Source: Rufibacter sp. XAAS-G3-1 (lineage in GTDB: Bacteria > Bacteroidota > Bacteroidia > Cytophagales > Hymenobacteraceae). From it: a stretch of 64,000 bases of DNA. Position numbers and translations under genes: made by a program. The notes under the pieces were generated by a model. That model worked only from the letters and a program-made list of their open reading frames with translations. It did no database searches and was not told where the DNA came from. Shown here one piece after another: positions 8,201 to 17,977 of this stretch. The DNA lies in the NCBI RefSeq assembly GCF_013623775.1, contig NZ_JABFAM010000005.1, positions 434,001-498,000 on the forward strand. The letters are read 5' to 3'. Every line of letters begins with the position of its first letter. Position 1 is the first letter of the stretch.

Positions 8201-9208
8201 TTAGTCTGTATCCTCTTCCAGCAACTTCCCCAACTCTGCAGAAAGCAACGCTTTGTCTGGAAGGTAGAGTTGGTATTTGCTTACAAAAAGCTGGTTGCTG
8301 ATGTTCTCCGTGGCGTATTCAACTAAAACTTGGTCTTTGTAAGCGCCCAATACAATCCCGATGGGCGGGTTGTCGCCTTCCACGTTTTCTTCTTTGGCGA
8401 AATAGTTCAGGTACAGGTTCATCTGCCCAATGTCGTGGTGCTCTATCTCGCCGCGCTTGAGGTCTATCAAGACAAAGCATTTGAGAATGCGGTGGTAAAA
8501 AACCAAGTCCACAAAGAAATGCCGGTTTGCCAGGCTGATTTTATATTGGCGGCCGATGAACGCAAAGCCTTTGCCCAGCTCCAGCAGAAACTCCTCTAAA
8601 TTCCGGATCAGTTTTTCTTCCAGTTCGCCTTCTTTGTACTGGTATTGCTGCGGAATGCCTAAAAACTCAAACACGTAGGGATCTTTAATGATATCGGCTG
8701 GCTTTTGGACGTCGGCCCCCTGTTCTGCTATTTGCAGAACGCCAGCTTTGTCTTTGCTTAAAGCCAACCTATGAAACAGCATGCTTTTCATCTGGCACTT
8801 CAGCTCGCGCACGCTCCAGTTTTCTTTTTCGCATTGCTTGGCATAAAAGCTGATCTCTAGGTTATTATCAGCTTTCAGGATTTCAAAGTAGTGGCTCCAG
8901 CTTAATTGGTGAGACAGTGTCTCACTATTTGGAAAAGCCTGGTAGAGCTTCCGCATATAGAAGAGGTTGGAGCGACCAAACCCCTTTCCATAACTGAGGG
9001 TCAGGTCTTTGGATAGCCGGTCTAACAGCTCAGATCCGTATTTGGCTTTCGCTTTTCCGCCCTGCTCAAACTCTACAAGATGTTTGCCAATCTGCCAATA
9101 GGTTTGCACCAGAATGGTATTGATGGCCCGACCCGCCTGGGTACGTCCGGCTTCCAGCAATTCACCAATTTGCTTAACCCGCCCGTTATATGGTTGCAGT
9201 TCTTTCAT
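8201..9208 (-). CDS. DUF1016 / YhcG family PDDEXK nuclease
   Basis: 335 residues. The N-terminal ~150 are the DUF1016 N-terminal domain (INTILVQTYWQIGKHLVEFE, then LYQAFPNSETLSHQLSWSHY). The C-terminal part is a PDDEXK-type nuclease domain with FIGRQYKISL, NRHFFVDLVFYH and CFVLIDLKRGEI carrying the acidic and lysine residues. Relatives such as YhcG are linked to DNA repair or to mobile and restriction-modification loci. Here it stands alone without methylase or specificity genes, as an orphan or acquired gene. The ATG at 9208 matches the usual family start. Confidence 0.9.
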   Translation of the reverse strand: MKELQPYNGRVKQIGELLEAGRTQAGRAINTILVQTYWQIGKHLVEFEQGGKAKAKYGSELLDRLSKDLTLSYGKGFGRSNLFYMRKLYQAFPNSETLSHQLSWSHYFEILKADNNLEISFYAKQCEKENWSVRELKCQMKSMLFHRLALSKDKAGVLQIAEQGADVQKPADIIKDPYVFEFLGIPQQYQYKEGELEEKLIRNLEEFLLELGKGFAFIGRQYKISLANRHFFVDLVFYHRILKCFVLIDLKRGEIEHHDIGQMNLYLNYFAKEENVEGDNPPIGIVLGAYKDQVLVEYATENISNQLFVSKYQLYLPDKALLSAELGKLLEEDTD

Positions 9209-9676
9209 TCAGCTTCTTCGCCCAGTTTTAGAAAGAGAATAAGTGGAAAGTTTTCATTAACGGGCTCATCAATTGTTGCTGGTTGGCCTTCATCGCTGAA
9301 TATAGATAATTGGTGGGTATTCTCCACTAAAAACCGGCACATCTTCTATTCAGGGTAACAAGATGGCTTTCGCTGCCCTGCCGAAACTTCTGGTATTACG
9401 TCTCTGCCAAAGCAGTAAGGACGTATAAGTCGTTTTAAAGGCAGACCAGTTTTCATTACGTCCAATGCAAATATCCTCCCAAGTGAGCACCATGAACCCC
9501 ACTGTTTTAGGCCTGATTTAAAGAAAACAGGCCTAAAACAGAAAACGCCCACCCGAAGGTTTTTAAGGAAAGCAGCCCGTAAAAGGGGCAGGCTCGCCTA
9601 ATACTTGCCGCTTTGCCACGGAAATGTTGAAAATTTTCCCCAATTTAGACCGCACAACCACTTTTTGCTTGAATCC
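9209..9676. other. Intergenic region with one family palindrome
   Basis: No gene is supported. It holds the start regions of the divergent DUF1016 and GH3 genes and, at 9502-9541, a near-perfect copy of the GTTTTAGGCC palindrome. A longer GH3 frame through a TTG at 9605 is not favoured. Confidence 0.4.
9502..9541. repeat. Family palindrome, near-perfect copy
   Basis: CTGTTTTAGGCCTG pairs with CAGGCCTAAAACAG around a TTTAAAGAAAA-like centre. It is one of the closest copies to the family consensus. Confidence 0.75.
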
Positions 9677-12310
9677 ATGAAAAAAGTCTATGTTCTACTC
9701 TCTTTCTGTGCCATCGTTGGCATGTTGGCTTTCAAGTCGGCGGAAAAAGAAGAAAAATATGCCTATCCGTTCCAGAATCCTTCGCTCACCATTGAAGCCC
9801 GGGTAAATGACCTGGTGTCGCGCCTTACCCTGGAGGAAAAGGTGGCCCAGATGCTGAACGCCGCCCCCGCCATTGACCGCCTGGGCATTCCCTCTTATGA
9901 CTGGTGGAACGAGGTGCTGCATGGCGTGGCCCGTACGCCCTACAAAGTCACCGTGTTTCCGCAGGCCATCGGCATGGCCGCTACCTTTGACACCACCTCT
10001 TTGCAGCAAATGGCCGATTTTTCGGCCTTGGAAGGACGGGCCATCTACAACAAAGCCATCCAGGACGGCAAAAGCGGGCAGCGTTACGTGGGCCTCACGT
10101 ACTGGACACCCAACATCAATATCTTTAGAGACCCTCGCTGGGGACGCGGACAGGAAACCTACGGCGAAGACCCGTTCCTGACCGCCATGCTGGGCCGGGC
10201 GTTCGTGCGCGGGTTGCAGGGCGATGACCCCAAATACCTGAAGGCGGCGGCCTGCGCCAAGCACTACGCCATACACAGCGGCCCCGAGCCGGAGCGCCAC
10301 GTGTTTAACGCCACCGCCTCTAACTATGACCTGTGGGATACCTATCTGCCCGCTTTCGAGGAACTGGTGGTGAACGCCAAAGTAGCGGGGGTGATGTGCG
10401 CCTACAACGCCTTTAGAGGGCAGCCTTGCTGCGGGTCAGACGTGCTCATGAACGACATTCTGCGCAACCAGTGGCAGTTCACCGGCTATGTAACCTCAGA
10501 CTGCTGGGCCATAGATGACTTCTTCAAGAACCACAAAACGCACCCAGACGCCGCCTCGGCCTCAGCCGATGCCGTCATGCACGGCACCGACATTGACTGC
10601 GGTACCGATGCCTATAAAGCCCTGGTGCAAGCCGTAAAGCAGGGAAAAATTGAAGAGCGCATGATTGACGTATCAGTGAAGCGCTTGTTCACCATCCGGT
10701 TCCGGTTGGGCATGTTTGACCCGGTGGCCATGGTGAAATACGCGCAGACCCCGGTAAGCGTACTGGAAAGCGCCCCGCATAAAGCCCACTCATTAAAGAT
10801 GGCGCAACAGTCTATGGTGCTTTTGAAGAACGACAAGAACACGCTGCCGCTTAAAAAGAACCTGAAGAAGATTGCCGTCATAGGCCCCAACGCCGATAAC
10901 CCAATTGCGGTTTTAGGGAACTACAACGGTTTGCCGTCTGAGATTGTGACCGCCTTACAGGGCATCAAAAACAAAGTGGGGGCCGGTACAGAGGTGGTTT
11001 ATGAACGTGCCTCCACCTTTACCAAAGACACCCTGCTGGTGTACACCAACATTGCCCCGCAGTTGAGTTTTGAAGGCAAGCCCGGGGTGCAGGCAGAGTA
11101 TTTCAACAACATGGAACTGAAAGGCCAACCCATAGCCACCCGTCAGGAAGCCGGGGTGAACAATTTCTGGCAGGAAGGCGAAACCGTCATAGGCAACATG
11201 AAAGCCTACAACTTCTCGGCCCGCTACACCACTGATTATACCGCTTCTACCACCGGCTCTATCACCTTTGAGGTGGACGGCGATGACGGCTATAGATTTT
11301 TGGTAGACGGCAAAGAACAGTTGAATGCCTGGACTCGCAACCGTTGGGGCGCGAAAAGCTACAAGCTGCCTACCAAGGCTGGTCAGAAATACCGTTTGGT
11401 GGTGGAATACAACCAGGACGGCGGCAAAGCCTCTATCCAACTGCGGGCCGGTAACTTCGCCAAGTCAGATTTCAAAGCCATCGCTAACCGCGTGAAAGAC
11501 GCCGATGCCATCATCTACGTGGGTGGTATCTCGCCACAGCTGGAAGGCGAGGAAATGCAGGTAAACGAACCTGGCTTCAACGGCGGCGACCGTACTTCCA
11601 TCTTACTGCCCCAGGTGCAGACTGATCTGATGAAGACGCTCAAAGCCACCGGCAAGCCTGTGGTATTTGTGATGATGACGGGCAGCGCCATTGCCATGCC
11701 GTGGGAAGCGCAGAACATTCCGGCCATTGTGAACGCCTGGTACGCCGGGCAATCGGCGGGTACGGCTATCGCCGATGTGCTGTTCGGCGACTACAACCCG
11801 GCGGGCCGTTTACCGGTTACTTTCTACAAAAGCGACAAAGACCTGCCTGCCTTCGGCGATTATTCCATGGACAACCGCACGTACCGCTACTTCAAAGGCC
11901 AGCCGCTGTATGGTTTCGGGCACGGCCTGAGCTACACCACCTTCACGTATGACAAACTGGATCTGCCTAAAAACAGCGTGGTGAACAGCCCGGTACAGGT
12001 AAGCGTACGGGTAACCAACTCCGGCAAGATGGACGGCGAAGAAGTGGTACAGTTGTACCTCACGCGTCAGCAGAACGGGTTTAAAACGCCGGTCAGAGCC
12101 TTGAAAGGTTTCGAGCGCATCGCCCTGAAGCGTGGCGAAAGCAAAGTAGTGACCTTCACCCTGCGTCCGCAAGACCTTAGCTTGATTGCCGAGGACGGTA
12201 CCGCCAAGCACGTACCGGGCCATATTACCATCAGCGTTGGCGGTGCCCAGCCCGATGCCCAGTCCAAGAAGAGCAAGAAAACCGTGGAAGGAACCTTGGC
12301 GTTGAAGTAA
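9677..12310 (+). CDS. Glycoside hydrolase family 3 protein with PA14 domain (beta-glucosidase/xylosidase type)
   Basis: 877 residues from the ATG at 9677, which gives a signal peptide (MKKVYVLLSFCAIVGMLAF). The GH3 N-terminal barrel holds the predicted nucleophile Asp275 in TGYVTSDCWAID, and the C-terminal alpha/beta sandwich follows. A PA14 domain is inserted at about residues 470-595 (GVQAEYFNNMELKGQ, VDGDDGYRFLVDGKEQ), as in many plant- and Bacteroidota-type GH3 xylosidases or glucosidases. A fibronectin III-like domain (about 770-870, VSVRVTNSGKMDGEEVVQLY) ends the protein. It probably acts in the periplasm or at the surface on beta-linked oligosaccharides. It is monocistronic, ending before a strong terminator. 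Confidence 0.93.
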   Translation: MKKVYVLLSFCAIVGMLAFKSAEKEEKYAYPFQNPSLTIEARVNDLVSRLTLEEKVAQMLNAAPAIDRLGIPSYDWWNEVLHGVARTPYKVTVFPQAIGMAATFDTTSLQQMADFSALEGRAIYNKAIQDGKSGQRYVGLTYWTPNINIFRDPRWGRGQETYGEDPFLTAMLGRAFVRGLQGDDPKYLKAAACAKHYAIHSGPEPERHVFNATASNYDLWDTYLPAFEELVVNAKVAGVMCAYNAFRGQPCCGSDVLMNDILRNQWQFTGYVTSDCWAIDDFFKNHKTHPDAASASADAVMHGTDIDCGTDAYKALVQAVKQGKIEERMIDVSVKRLFTIRFRLGMFDPVAMVKYAQTPVSVLESAPHKAHSLKMAQQSMVLLKNDKNTLPLKKNLKKIAVIGPNADNPIAVLGNYNGLPSEIVTALQGIKNKVGAGTEVVYERASTFTKDTLLVYTNIAPQLSFEGKPGVQAEYFNNMELKGQPIATRQEAGVNNFWQEGETVIGNMKAYNFSARYTTDYTASTTGSITFEVDGDDGYRFLVDGKEQLNAWTRNRWGAKSYKLPTKAGQKYRLVVEYNQDGGKASIQLRAGNFAKSDFKAIANRVKDADAIIYVGGISPQLEGEEMQVNEPGFNGGDRTSILLPQVQTDLMKTLKATGKPVVFVMMTGSAIAMPWEAQNIPAIVNAWYAGQSAGTAIADVLFGDYNPAGRLPVTFYKSDKDLPAFGDYSMDNRTYRYFKGQPLYGFGHGLSYTTFTYDKLDLPKNSVVNSPVQVSVRVTNSGKMDGEEVVQLYLTRQQNGFKTPVRALKGFERIALKRGESKVVTFTLRPQDLSLIAEDGTAKHVPGHITISVGGAQPDAQSKKSKKTVEGTLALK

Positions 12311-12362
12311 AGGAATTGCTTGAAACCTCCCCCACTCGGTTTAAATAAATTGACGCGGGACT

Positions 12363-12430
12363 GAAATGACCTCGAAGCCAAAAGTGCGCGCCGCTGCCTC
12401 CCTTTTGGTTCTTCGAGGTCATTTCTTTTC
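12363..12430 (+). terminator. Terminator of the GH3 gene
   Basis: GAAATGACCTCGAAG pairs with CTTCGAGGTCATTTC, with an inner CCAAAAG/CTTTTGG stem, followed by TTTTC. It starts 53 bp after the GH3 stop. Confidence 0.8.
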
Positions 12431-12750
12431 CAAAAGCCTATATCGCAGGTACCCCACCTTGCCGGAGGCGAGCGAGTGCTTTTTCGTTTATCCTTACTTG
12501 TAGTGGACTACCGAATAACGGCTGCATAGTGTTTCAGGCTGTTAATACAGATACAATGCTCTTCCTGCTACCAGAAAGGCATTCCTTCTTGCGGTTTTTA
12601 CCCTGTTTTCTGAAAATGTACTGAGAATAGGGAATGGAAGGGCAATTGCCAGAACTAGTTCATCTGTTTCAAGTAAGGGCAGGGGAATGCAGGAACATCC
12701 GTTCAGATGCATCGTACCTGGTTGTACTCTATTCCTTGATCTATACTTTA
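12431..12750. other. Intergenic and leader region of the antiporter gene
   Basis: No separate gene is seen. An in-frame ATG at 12634 would add 39 residues to the antiporter that look unlike a membrane protein start, so this is treated as leader. A degraded family palindrome (GTTTTTACCCTGTTTTCTGA) lies at about 12594. Confidence 0.35.
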
Positions 12751-14766
12751 ATGGTTTTATTGTCCCCGTCGCTGTTCCAGCTTCCTATCCAAGACCCGGT
12801 GCTGGTGTTTGCGGTCATCCTGCTGGTGATCCTGTTTTCGCCCATGCTTTTCAACAAGATGGGGATTCCGGGTATTTTGGGCCTTATCCTGTCCGGGGTG
12901 TTGCTGGGGCCGCACGGCTTGGGCGTGCTGGAGCGCGATGAAAGCGTGGTGTTGTTCAGTACCATTGGGTTGCTCTACATCATGTTCCTGGCCGGCCTGG
13001 AGATGGACATGGATGATTTTAAGCAGAACAAGAACAAGAGCATTGTTTTTGGGGCGCTCACATTCATCATTCCGCTGATCCTGGGTTTTCTGGGCGCGCA
13101 TTATATTCTGGGGTATAGCCTGCTTTCGTCTTTTCTGCTGGCCAGCATGTTCTCCACGCACACGCTGGTGGCCTACCCCATCATCGGCCGTTTGGGCATT
13201 ACGCAGCACAGAACCGTGACCCTTATTTTGGGCGGTACCATCATCACAGATGCGGCCGTGCTCATCATTCTGGCGGTGGTCACCAATCTGCAGAAACCAG
13301 ATTTGTCGCCTTTGTTCTGGGTGCAGTTTGTGGCTTCATTGGCGGTGTTTGTGTTGGTGGTGCTGTGGGGCGTGCCGCGGCTAAGCCGATGGTTTTTCAG
13401 GGCACTGGAGGGCGAGGGCAACGCGCAGTACCTGTTCGTGCTGGCGGTGGTGTTCTTGTCCGGTTTTCTGGCGCACGTAGCCGGGGCCGAGCCGATCATT
13501 GGGGCGTTCCTGGCGGGGCTGGCCCTGAACCAACTTATCCCCAAAGCCTCGCCGCTCATGCACCGCACCGAGTTTGTGGGCAACACGCTGTTCATTCCGT
13601 TCTTCCTCATTAGTGTGGGCATGCTGGTAGACGTGCGGGTGCTGCTGGAAGGCCCCGAGGCCTTGTTTGTAGCGGCTGTGATCATCCTCATTTCATTTGC
13701 CGGTAAATGGCTGGCGGCTTTTCTCACCCAGAAAATCTACGGGTTTGACGCCAATGAACGGAACCTGATCTTTGGGATGAGCAGTGCCCACGCGGCGGCC
13801 ACCATTGCCGTGGTGCTGATTGGGTATAACCTGAAGATCCTGGATGAAAGGGCATTGAACGGCACCATTCTCCTGATTCTGGTTTCCTGCCTCATCAGTA
13901 GCATTGTGGCCGAAAAAGCCGGTAGGAAGATTGCGATTGCCATGGCCGATAAAGTCCCCGAGGGCACCGAAGGCGATGAGCGTATCCTGATTCCGGTAGA
14001 GAACATGGAGCACCTGAAACGACTGCTGGACTTTTCTCTGCTCATCAAGAATCCCATCTCGGTAGAACCCTTGCTGCCGCTGGTGGTGGTCTCAGAGCAT
14101 CACAGCCCCGAGGATAAGATCAAACTCCACCAGCGCGATGTAGCCTCCGTCATCCAGGAAGTGACCGAAGATGCAGAGCAGATACGGCCGGTGTACCGGG
14201 TAGACATCAACGTGGGCAACGGGATCATCAGGGCGGTGCGGGAACTGCGCATCACCCAGATTGTGATGGCCTGGAACGGCAAGCTCAGCACCCGCGAGTG
14301 GTTTTGGGGCAGCATCCTGAACCGGGTGGTGAACCACACTTCCGTGCAGACCATCTTCTGTAAGTTCTGCGACCCTCTCAATACCATTCAGACCATTATA
14401 GTGGTGGTGCCCCGGAACTCTGAACGCGAGGCCGGGTTCCCGTTCTGGGTGAACACCATTCTGCAATTAGCCAAAGGGGCAGGCGCCAAAATCAGAATCC
14501 TGGGCGCGGCCGGTACATTGAAAACCTTAGAAGCCTTCGTGCAGAACCAAGACCGCTATACCGTGAACATCAGCTACGAGCTTTATGAGAACTGGGACAA
14601 TTTCCAATCCCTGGCCAAAGACATCACCAAGAACGATTTGTTCACGGTGGTACTGGCGCGGCCGCACACGGTATCTTACCGCCCCGAGTTCAACGTGGTT
14701 CCCCGCTACCTGTCCCGCTATTTCCAGGAGGTGAGTTACGCGATCCTTTACCCCCAGCAAAAGTAA
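12751..14766 (+). CDS. Cation:proton antiporter, CPA2/Kef type, with C-terminal USP-like region
   Basis: About 671 residues from the ATG at 12751 (MVLLSPSLFQLPIQDPVLVF). Residues 1-400 form 12 or so membrane helices with the CPA2 signatures GIPGILGLILSGVLLGPHGL, LAGLEMDMDDF, and EPIIGAFLAGLALNQLIP. The remaining ~270 residues are soluble and resemble two universal-stress-protein-like halves (ERILIPVENMEHLKRLLDFS, TIIVVVPRNSEREAGFP), a fusion common in Bacteroidota. It probably exchanges Na+ or K+ for H+ at the inner membrane, with the cytosolic domain regulatory. An in-frame ATG at 12634 is the alternative start. Confidence 0.88.
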   Translation: MVLLSPSLFQLPIQDPVLVFAVILLVILFSPMLFNKMGIPGILGLILSGVLLGPHGLGVLERDESVVLFSTIGLLYIMFLAGLEMDMDDFKQNKNKSIVFGALTFIIPLILGFLGAHYILGYSLLSSFLLASMFSTHTLVAYPIIGRLGITQHRTVTLILGGTIITDAAVLIILAVVTNLQKPDLSPLFWVQFVASLAVFVLVVLWGVPRLSRWFFRALEGEGNAQYLFVLAVVFLSGFLAHVAGAEPIIGAFLAGLALNQLIPKASPLMHRTEFVGNTLFIPFFLISVGMLVDVRVLLEGPEALFVAAVIILISFAGKWLAAFLTQKIYGFDANERNLIFGMSSAHAAATIAVVLIGYNLKILDERALNGTILLILVSCLISSIVAEKAGRKIAIAMADKVPEGTEGDERILIPVENMEHLKRLLDFSLLIKNPISVEPLLPLVVVSEHHSPEDKIKLHQRDVASVIQEVTEDAEQIRPVYRVDINVGNGIIRAVRELRITQIVMAWNGKLSTREWFWGSILNRVVNHTSVQTIFCKFCDPLNTIQTIIVVVPRNSEREAGFPFWVNTILQLAKGAGAKIRILGAAGTLKTLEAFVQNQDRYTVNISYELYENWDNFQSLAKDITKNDLFTVVLARPHTVSYRPEFNVVPRYLSRYFQEVSYAILYPQQK

Positions 14767-14845
14767 GTAGCGTCTAATTCCCGGCGAGTCTGGACACTCC
14801 CCTCACCCCAAGTCACGAGACAGGAGACTCGCGCCAGTACTTATT

Positions 14846-14878
14846 AAACCTGTGAGGCCTTGGAGACCTCACAGGTTT
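14846..14878. terminator. CCTCACAGG hairpin terminator
   Basis: AAACCTGTGAGG pairs with CCTCACAGGTTT. The same stem sequence recurs at 24736 and 52981 after other genes. It is 80 bp after the antiporter stop. Confidence 0.7.
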
Positions 14879-15071
14879 CCGCGTTTTGGGCCATTTTCCG
14901 CTAAACCGCCTGTCCCAAAGACCTCGTAGCGTCTAAAAGACCTGCGAGCGTCGGTACCAATGCCGTTTCCAGCCTGTTTTCCCAAAAACAGCCCTAAAAC
15001 GCTGGGGCGAGAGGAGCATGCGTTGCTGTTCGGGATTGATAAATCTGAAAGAGCGGGTAGCAGTACTTCTG

Positions 15072-15156
15072 CCGTTTCCAGCCCATTTTCGGCAAACCAG
15101 CCCCAAAACGCATCAGCAAGGCTCCCCTCTCCGTGGGAGAGGGGCTGGGGGTGAGG
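15072..15156. repeat. Composite repeat: family palindrome plus CCCCTCTCC hairpin
   Basis: A degraded palindrome (CGTTTCCAGCCCATTTTCGG to CCCCAAAACG) is followed by CATCAGCAAG and a hairpin CCCCTCTCCGTGGGAGAGGGG plus CTGGGGGTGAGG. The same order recurs at 18318-18402. Confidence 0.65.
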
Positions 15157-15343
15157 TTTCTGCGAAAGGTCTTTTTTCTTAGGTTTGTACCGTCTATTTA
15201 CCCCAGAACTCGTAAGCAAACCCGGCAGACGCAACCAAAAAGAAGCTACTGGGTTTGTCTAGCCAGTTAGCCAAGGGTTTGGGTACAGAAGCGGATGCCG
15301 TTTTTCCTAGTAAACACAGTTGGCTCTCTTGCCATTACTTCTC

Positions 15344-17608
15344 ATGAAATACCTATTTCTTTTCCTTTCTGTGATTTCCTTTTTTCCCGCCTTCGCGCAG
15401 GTCACCGTGAACGGACGCGTGCTGGATGCCCGTTCCCAACAGCCGCTGGAAGGAGCGGTGATAAGTGAAGCAACCACCGGGAACCAGGTCTTGACAGATG
15501 CTTCGGGCCAGTTCCGGATGGTGCTGGCTTCGCGCTTTGATACCTTGGTGGTGCAACGTGTCGCCAGCCACCGCTTGCAGAAACTGGTGCCGCCGCAGAG
15601 CCGAAAACAGGTGGTCATCTTGTTGGAGCCGCTGGCCGTGAATCTGCAGGAGGTAGTGGTGAGAGGCTACGAGACCCGCCGCCCCTTGCAGAAAACCGCC
15701 GGGGCCATCGGGCTGCTCTCCACCCGCGACTTGGAACGGTTTTCCCAAACCACCTTGGTGCCCGCGCTCAACACGTTGCCCGGCGTGCGCATGGAAGAAC
15801 GGGCCACCGCCAGTTACCGCATCTCCATCAGGGGCAGTTCTCTGCGCGCGCCGTACGGCGTGCGCAACGTGAAAGTGTACCTGAACGAAGTGCCGCTGGT
15901 GGAAGCCAACGGCACTATTCCGCTGAACATGCTGGATGCCGCCACCATCAGCAATATTGAAGTTCTCAAAGGCCCGGCCGGAAGTGTGTACGGCGCGGGA
16001 ACGGGCGGTACTATTTTGCTGGAGACACTGAAGCCCGTGGAAAGTAGTGTGATGGCCGGAGCCCAGGTAGGTTCTTTTGGCCTGCGCCGGGGATTTGCGT
16101 CGGCTAGTGTGGCTTCTGAGAAGTCGAATTTGCTGCTGCGTTTTGACCGGCAGACGCTGGACGGCTACCGCGAACAAAGCGCCTTAGACCGCAAGACCGT
16201 GCTCCTTTCGGGGCAGTTTTTTCCAAACCAGAAGCAAACCTTCTCGTTCCACGCCTTGTACTCTGACCTGTTCTATGAATTGCCCGGCGCGCTTACCCGC
16301 GAACAGTTTGCCGCCAATCCGCGCGCGGCCCGCCAACAGAACAAAGACCAGAACGCCTCGCTCAACGTGGAAGGCCTGAACCTGGGCTTTGTGCACAACT
16401 ACCAGTTCAATGAACGCTGGAGCAACACCACGTCTCTGTTTGGCGTGTTCAGCTTCCTCAACCATCCCTTCGTGACCGACTATGAGCGCAACGTGAACCA
16501 AAGCTTCGGGGGCCGTACGCGCACCACGTATAGAACCCAGATAGGTTCACTGCCAACCCGTTTCACCTTGGGTGCCGAGGGCCAGCGCCGGTTTGTGAAT
16601 GCCCGCCAGTACGTGAACAAGGCCGGTACGCCCGGTGCTTTGAATTATGACGATGAGGTGACCGTGCAAGAAGGCTTTGTTTTCGGCCAGGCCGAAGTGG
16701 ACTTGCCCTCTGATTTTCTGCTCACCGTAGGAGCCAGCCTTAACTCGTTGCGCTATGACATTGCCCGGGTTTCTGAAGCCGCCGCCAATCCCAACTATGA
16801 GCAAACCCGCAGCATTGATGCCCAGTTCTCGCCCCGCGTAGGCTTGGTGAAAGTACTCTCGCCCACGCTATCGGCGCACGCCAGCGTGAGTGCCGGGTTC
16901 TCGCCGCCCACTGAGGCCGAGGTGCGTCCTTCAGATGCCAGCATCAACCTTGCTTTGCAGCCAGAGCGCGGGGTGAATTACGAGGCTGGTTTTAGAGGAA
17001 GTTTGTTCAATCAGCGCTTTACCTTTGATGTGGTAGGCTTCCATTTCAAGCTGAAAGAAACCATTGTGAGCCGCACCACACCATCTGGCGTAGCCGTGTT
17101 TGCGAACGCCGGGAGCACAAAGCAACAAGGGGTGGAAGTAGCGGCTGGGTATGCGTTTGTGCAGGCACCGGCAAAAGCATTTAGTTTGCTTCGGCTTTGG
17201 GGCACGTACACCTATACTCATTTTCGGTTCCTGAACTACCAGCAGAACGAGAATGATTTTTCGGGCAACCGCCTTACCGGTACCGCGCCGCACGTAGCCG
17301 TGGCCGGCCTGGACGCGGAAAGCCGTCTGGGGCTGTACCTCAACGCCACCGCCAATTACTCGGCAGAAGTCCCGCTGAACGATGCCAACACCGTCTACGC
17401 ACCCAACTACTTTGTGGTGGGTGCCCGCGCCGGGTTCCGCCGCGCCTTCGCGCAGACCTGGCACCTGGACTTGTACGCCGGCGTAGACAACGCCACTGAC
17501 CGCGACTACAGCCTGGGCAACGATTTAAACGCCTTCGGGAACCGCTACTTCCAGGCCGCACCGGGCCGCAACTTCTACAGCGGCGTACAACTGCGGAAGC
17601 GTTTTTGA
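15344..17608 (+). CDS. TonB-dependent outer-membrane receptor
   Basis: 754 residues from the ATG at 15344, which opens a signal peptide (MKYLFLFLSVISFFPAFAQ). A carboxypeptidase-regulatory-like domain (residues 20-95, VTVNGRVLDARSQQPLEGAV) is followed by the plug domain (ISIRGSSLRAPYGVRNVKVY, IEVLKGPAGSVYGAGTGG) and a beta-barrel ending in the outer-membrane C-terminus GVQLRKRF. The size and plug resemble FecA- or siderophore-type receptors more than SusC, and no SusD partner follows. Iron-chelate uptake is the likeliest role, but no Fur-like site was identified. Confidence 0.92.
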   Translation: MKYLFLFLSVISFFPAFAQVTVNGRVLDARSQQPLEGAVISEATTGNQVLTDASGQFRMVLASRFDTLVVQRVASHRLQKLVPPQSRKQVVILLEPLAVNLQEVVVRGYETRRPLQKTAGAIGLLSTRDLERFSQTTLVPALNTLPGVRMEERATASYRISIRGSSLRAPYGVRNVKVYLNEVPLVEANGTIPLNMLDAATISNIEVLKGPAGSVYGAGTGGTILLETLKPVESSVMAGAQVGSFGLRRGFASASVASEKSNLLLRFDRQTLDGYREQSALDRKTVLLSGQFFPNQKQTFSFHALYSDLFYELPGALTREQFAANPRAARQQNKDQNASLNVEGLNLGFVHNYQFNERWSNTTSLFGVFSFLNHPFVTDYERNVNQSFGGRTRTTYRTQIGSLPTRFTLGAEGQRRFVNARQYVNKAGTPGALNYDDEVTVQEGFVFGQAEVDLPSDFLLTVGASLNSLRYDIARVSEAAANPNYEQTRSIDAQFSPRVGLVKVLSPTLSAHASVSAGFSPPTEAEVRPSDASINLALQPERGVNYEAGFRGSLFNQRFTFDVVGFHFKLKETIVSRTTPSGVAVFANAGSTKQQGVEVAAGYAFVQAPAKAFSLLRLWGTYTYTHFRFLNYQQNENDFSGNRLTGTAPHVAVAGLDAESRLGLYLNATANYSAEVPLNDANTVYAPNYFVVGARAGFRRAFAQTWHLDLYAGVDNATDRDYSLGNDLNAFGNRYFQAAPGRNFYSGVQLRKRF

Positions 17609-17732
17609 GAAAGAACCTGGTTCGCGTTGTTTTTAGTTGGGGCCTACTGCCGGGCCACCAAGAGCCTTGCGGAAGGGTAAAGACAAGAAGGTGGCTTTAT
17701 TCTTGGCTTCGTGCTTACCATTTAGCCCCGAG

Positions 17733-17772
17733 GCGTTTTCAGCCTGTTTTTCTGAAAGCAAGCCGAAAACGC
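17733..17772. repeat. Family palindrome
   Basis: GCGTTTTCAGCCTG pairs imperfectly with AAGCCGAAAACGC around TTTTTCTGAAAG. It is 125 bp after the TonB receptor stop. Confidence 0.65.
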
Positions 17773-17852
17773 ATTTGTCTCCGTCCTTGGTAAACCTACC
17801 TCTACCAGGGGGGATTCTTCTGGTAGAGTTCTTTAAAAAACCTTACTGCCTT

Positions 17853-17977
17853 GCTGTTCGGGAGTTCTACTCCCGAACTTGTCTGCTGCGGAGTTCCACT
17901 CCGCTGTGAACTATGGGCAAAAGAAGGGGAGTAGAACTCCCCGGCAGGCTGCTTCCGGAGTGGAACTCCGAAAGAGC
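17853..17977. repeat. Multi-hairpin dispersed element, copy 1
   Basis: A 125 bp unit made of four short hairpins in a row: GGAGTTCTACTCC, CGGAGTTCCACTCCG, GGGGAGTAGAACTCCCC and CGGAGTGGAACTCCG. It is bounded by GCTGTTCGGG on the left and CGAAAGAGC on the right. Other copies lie at 24981-25076 (inverted, shorter) and 46562-46685. Confidence 0.85.

Larger units (their letters stand above)
14767..15343. repeat. Repeat-rich intergenic region
   Basis: No gene is seen. It contains, in order: a GTCTGGACACTC...GAGACAGGAGACTC element (14779-14845) that recurs at 18178; a terminator-like hairpin (14846-14878); CTCGTAGCGTCT and CTGCGAGCGTC units; two degraded palindromes (14964-15001, 15073-15110); and a CCCCTCTCCGTGGGAGAGGGG hairpin (15121-15156) that recurs after a palindrome at 18367. 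Confidence 0.65.

Noticed and set aside
15184-15343. Possible riboswitch upstream of the TonB receptor
   Set aside because: No recognisable cobalamin-box or similar conserved core; the space is filled with dispersed repeats.
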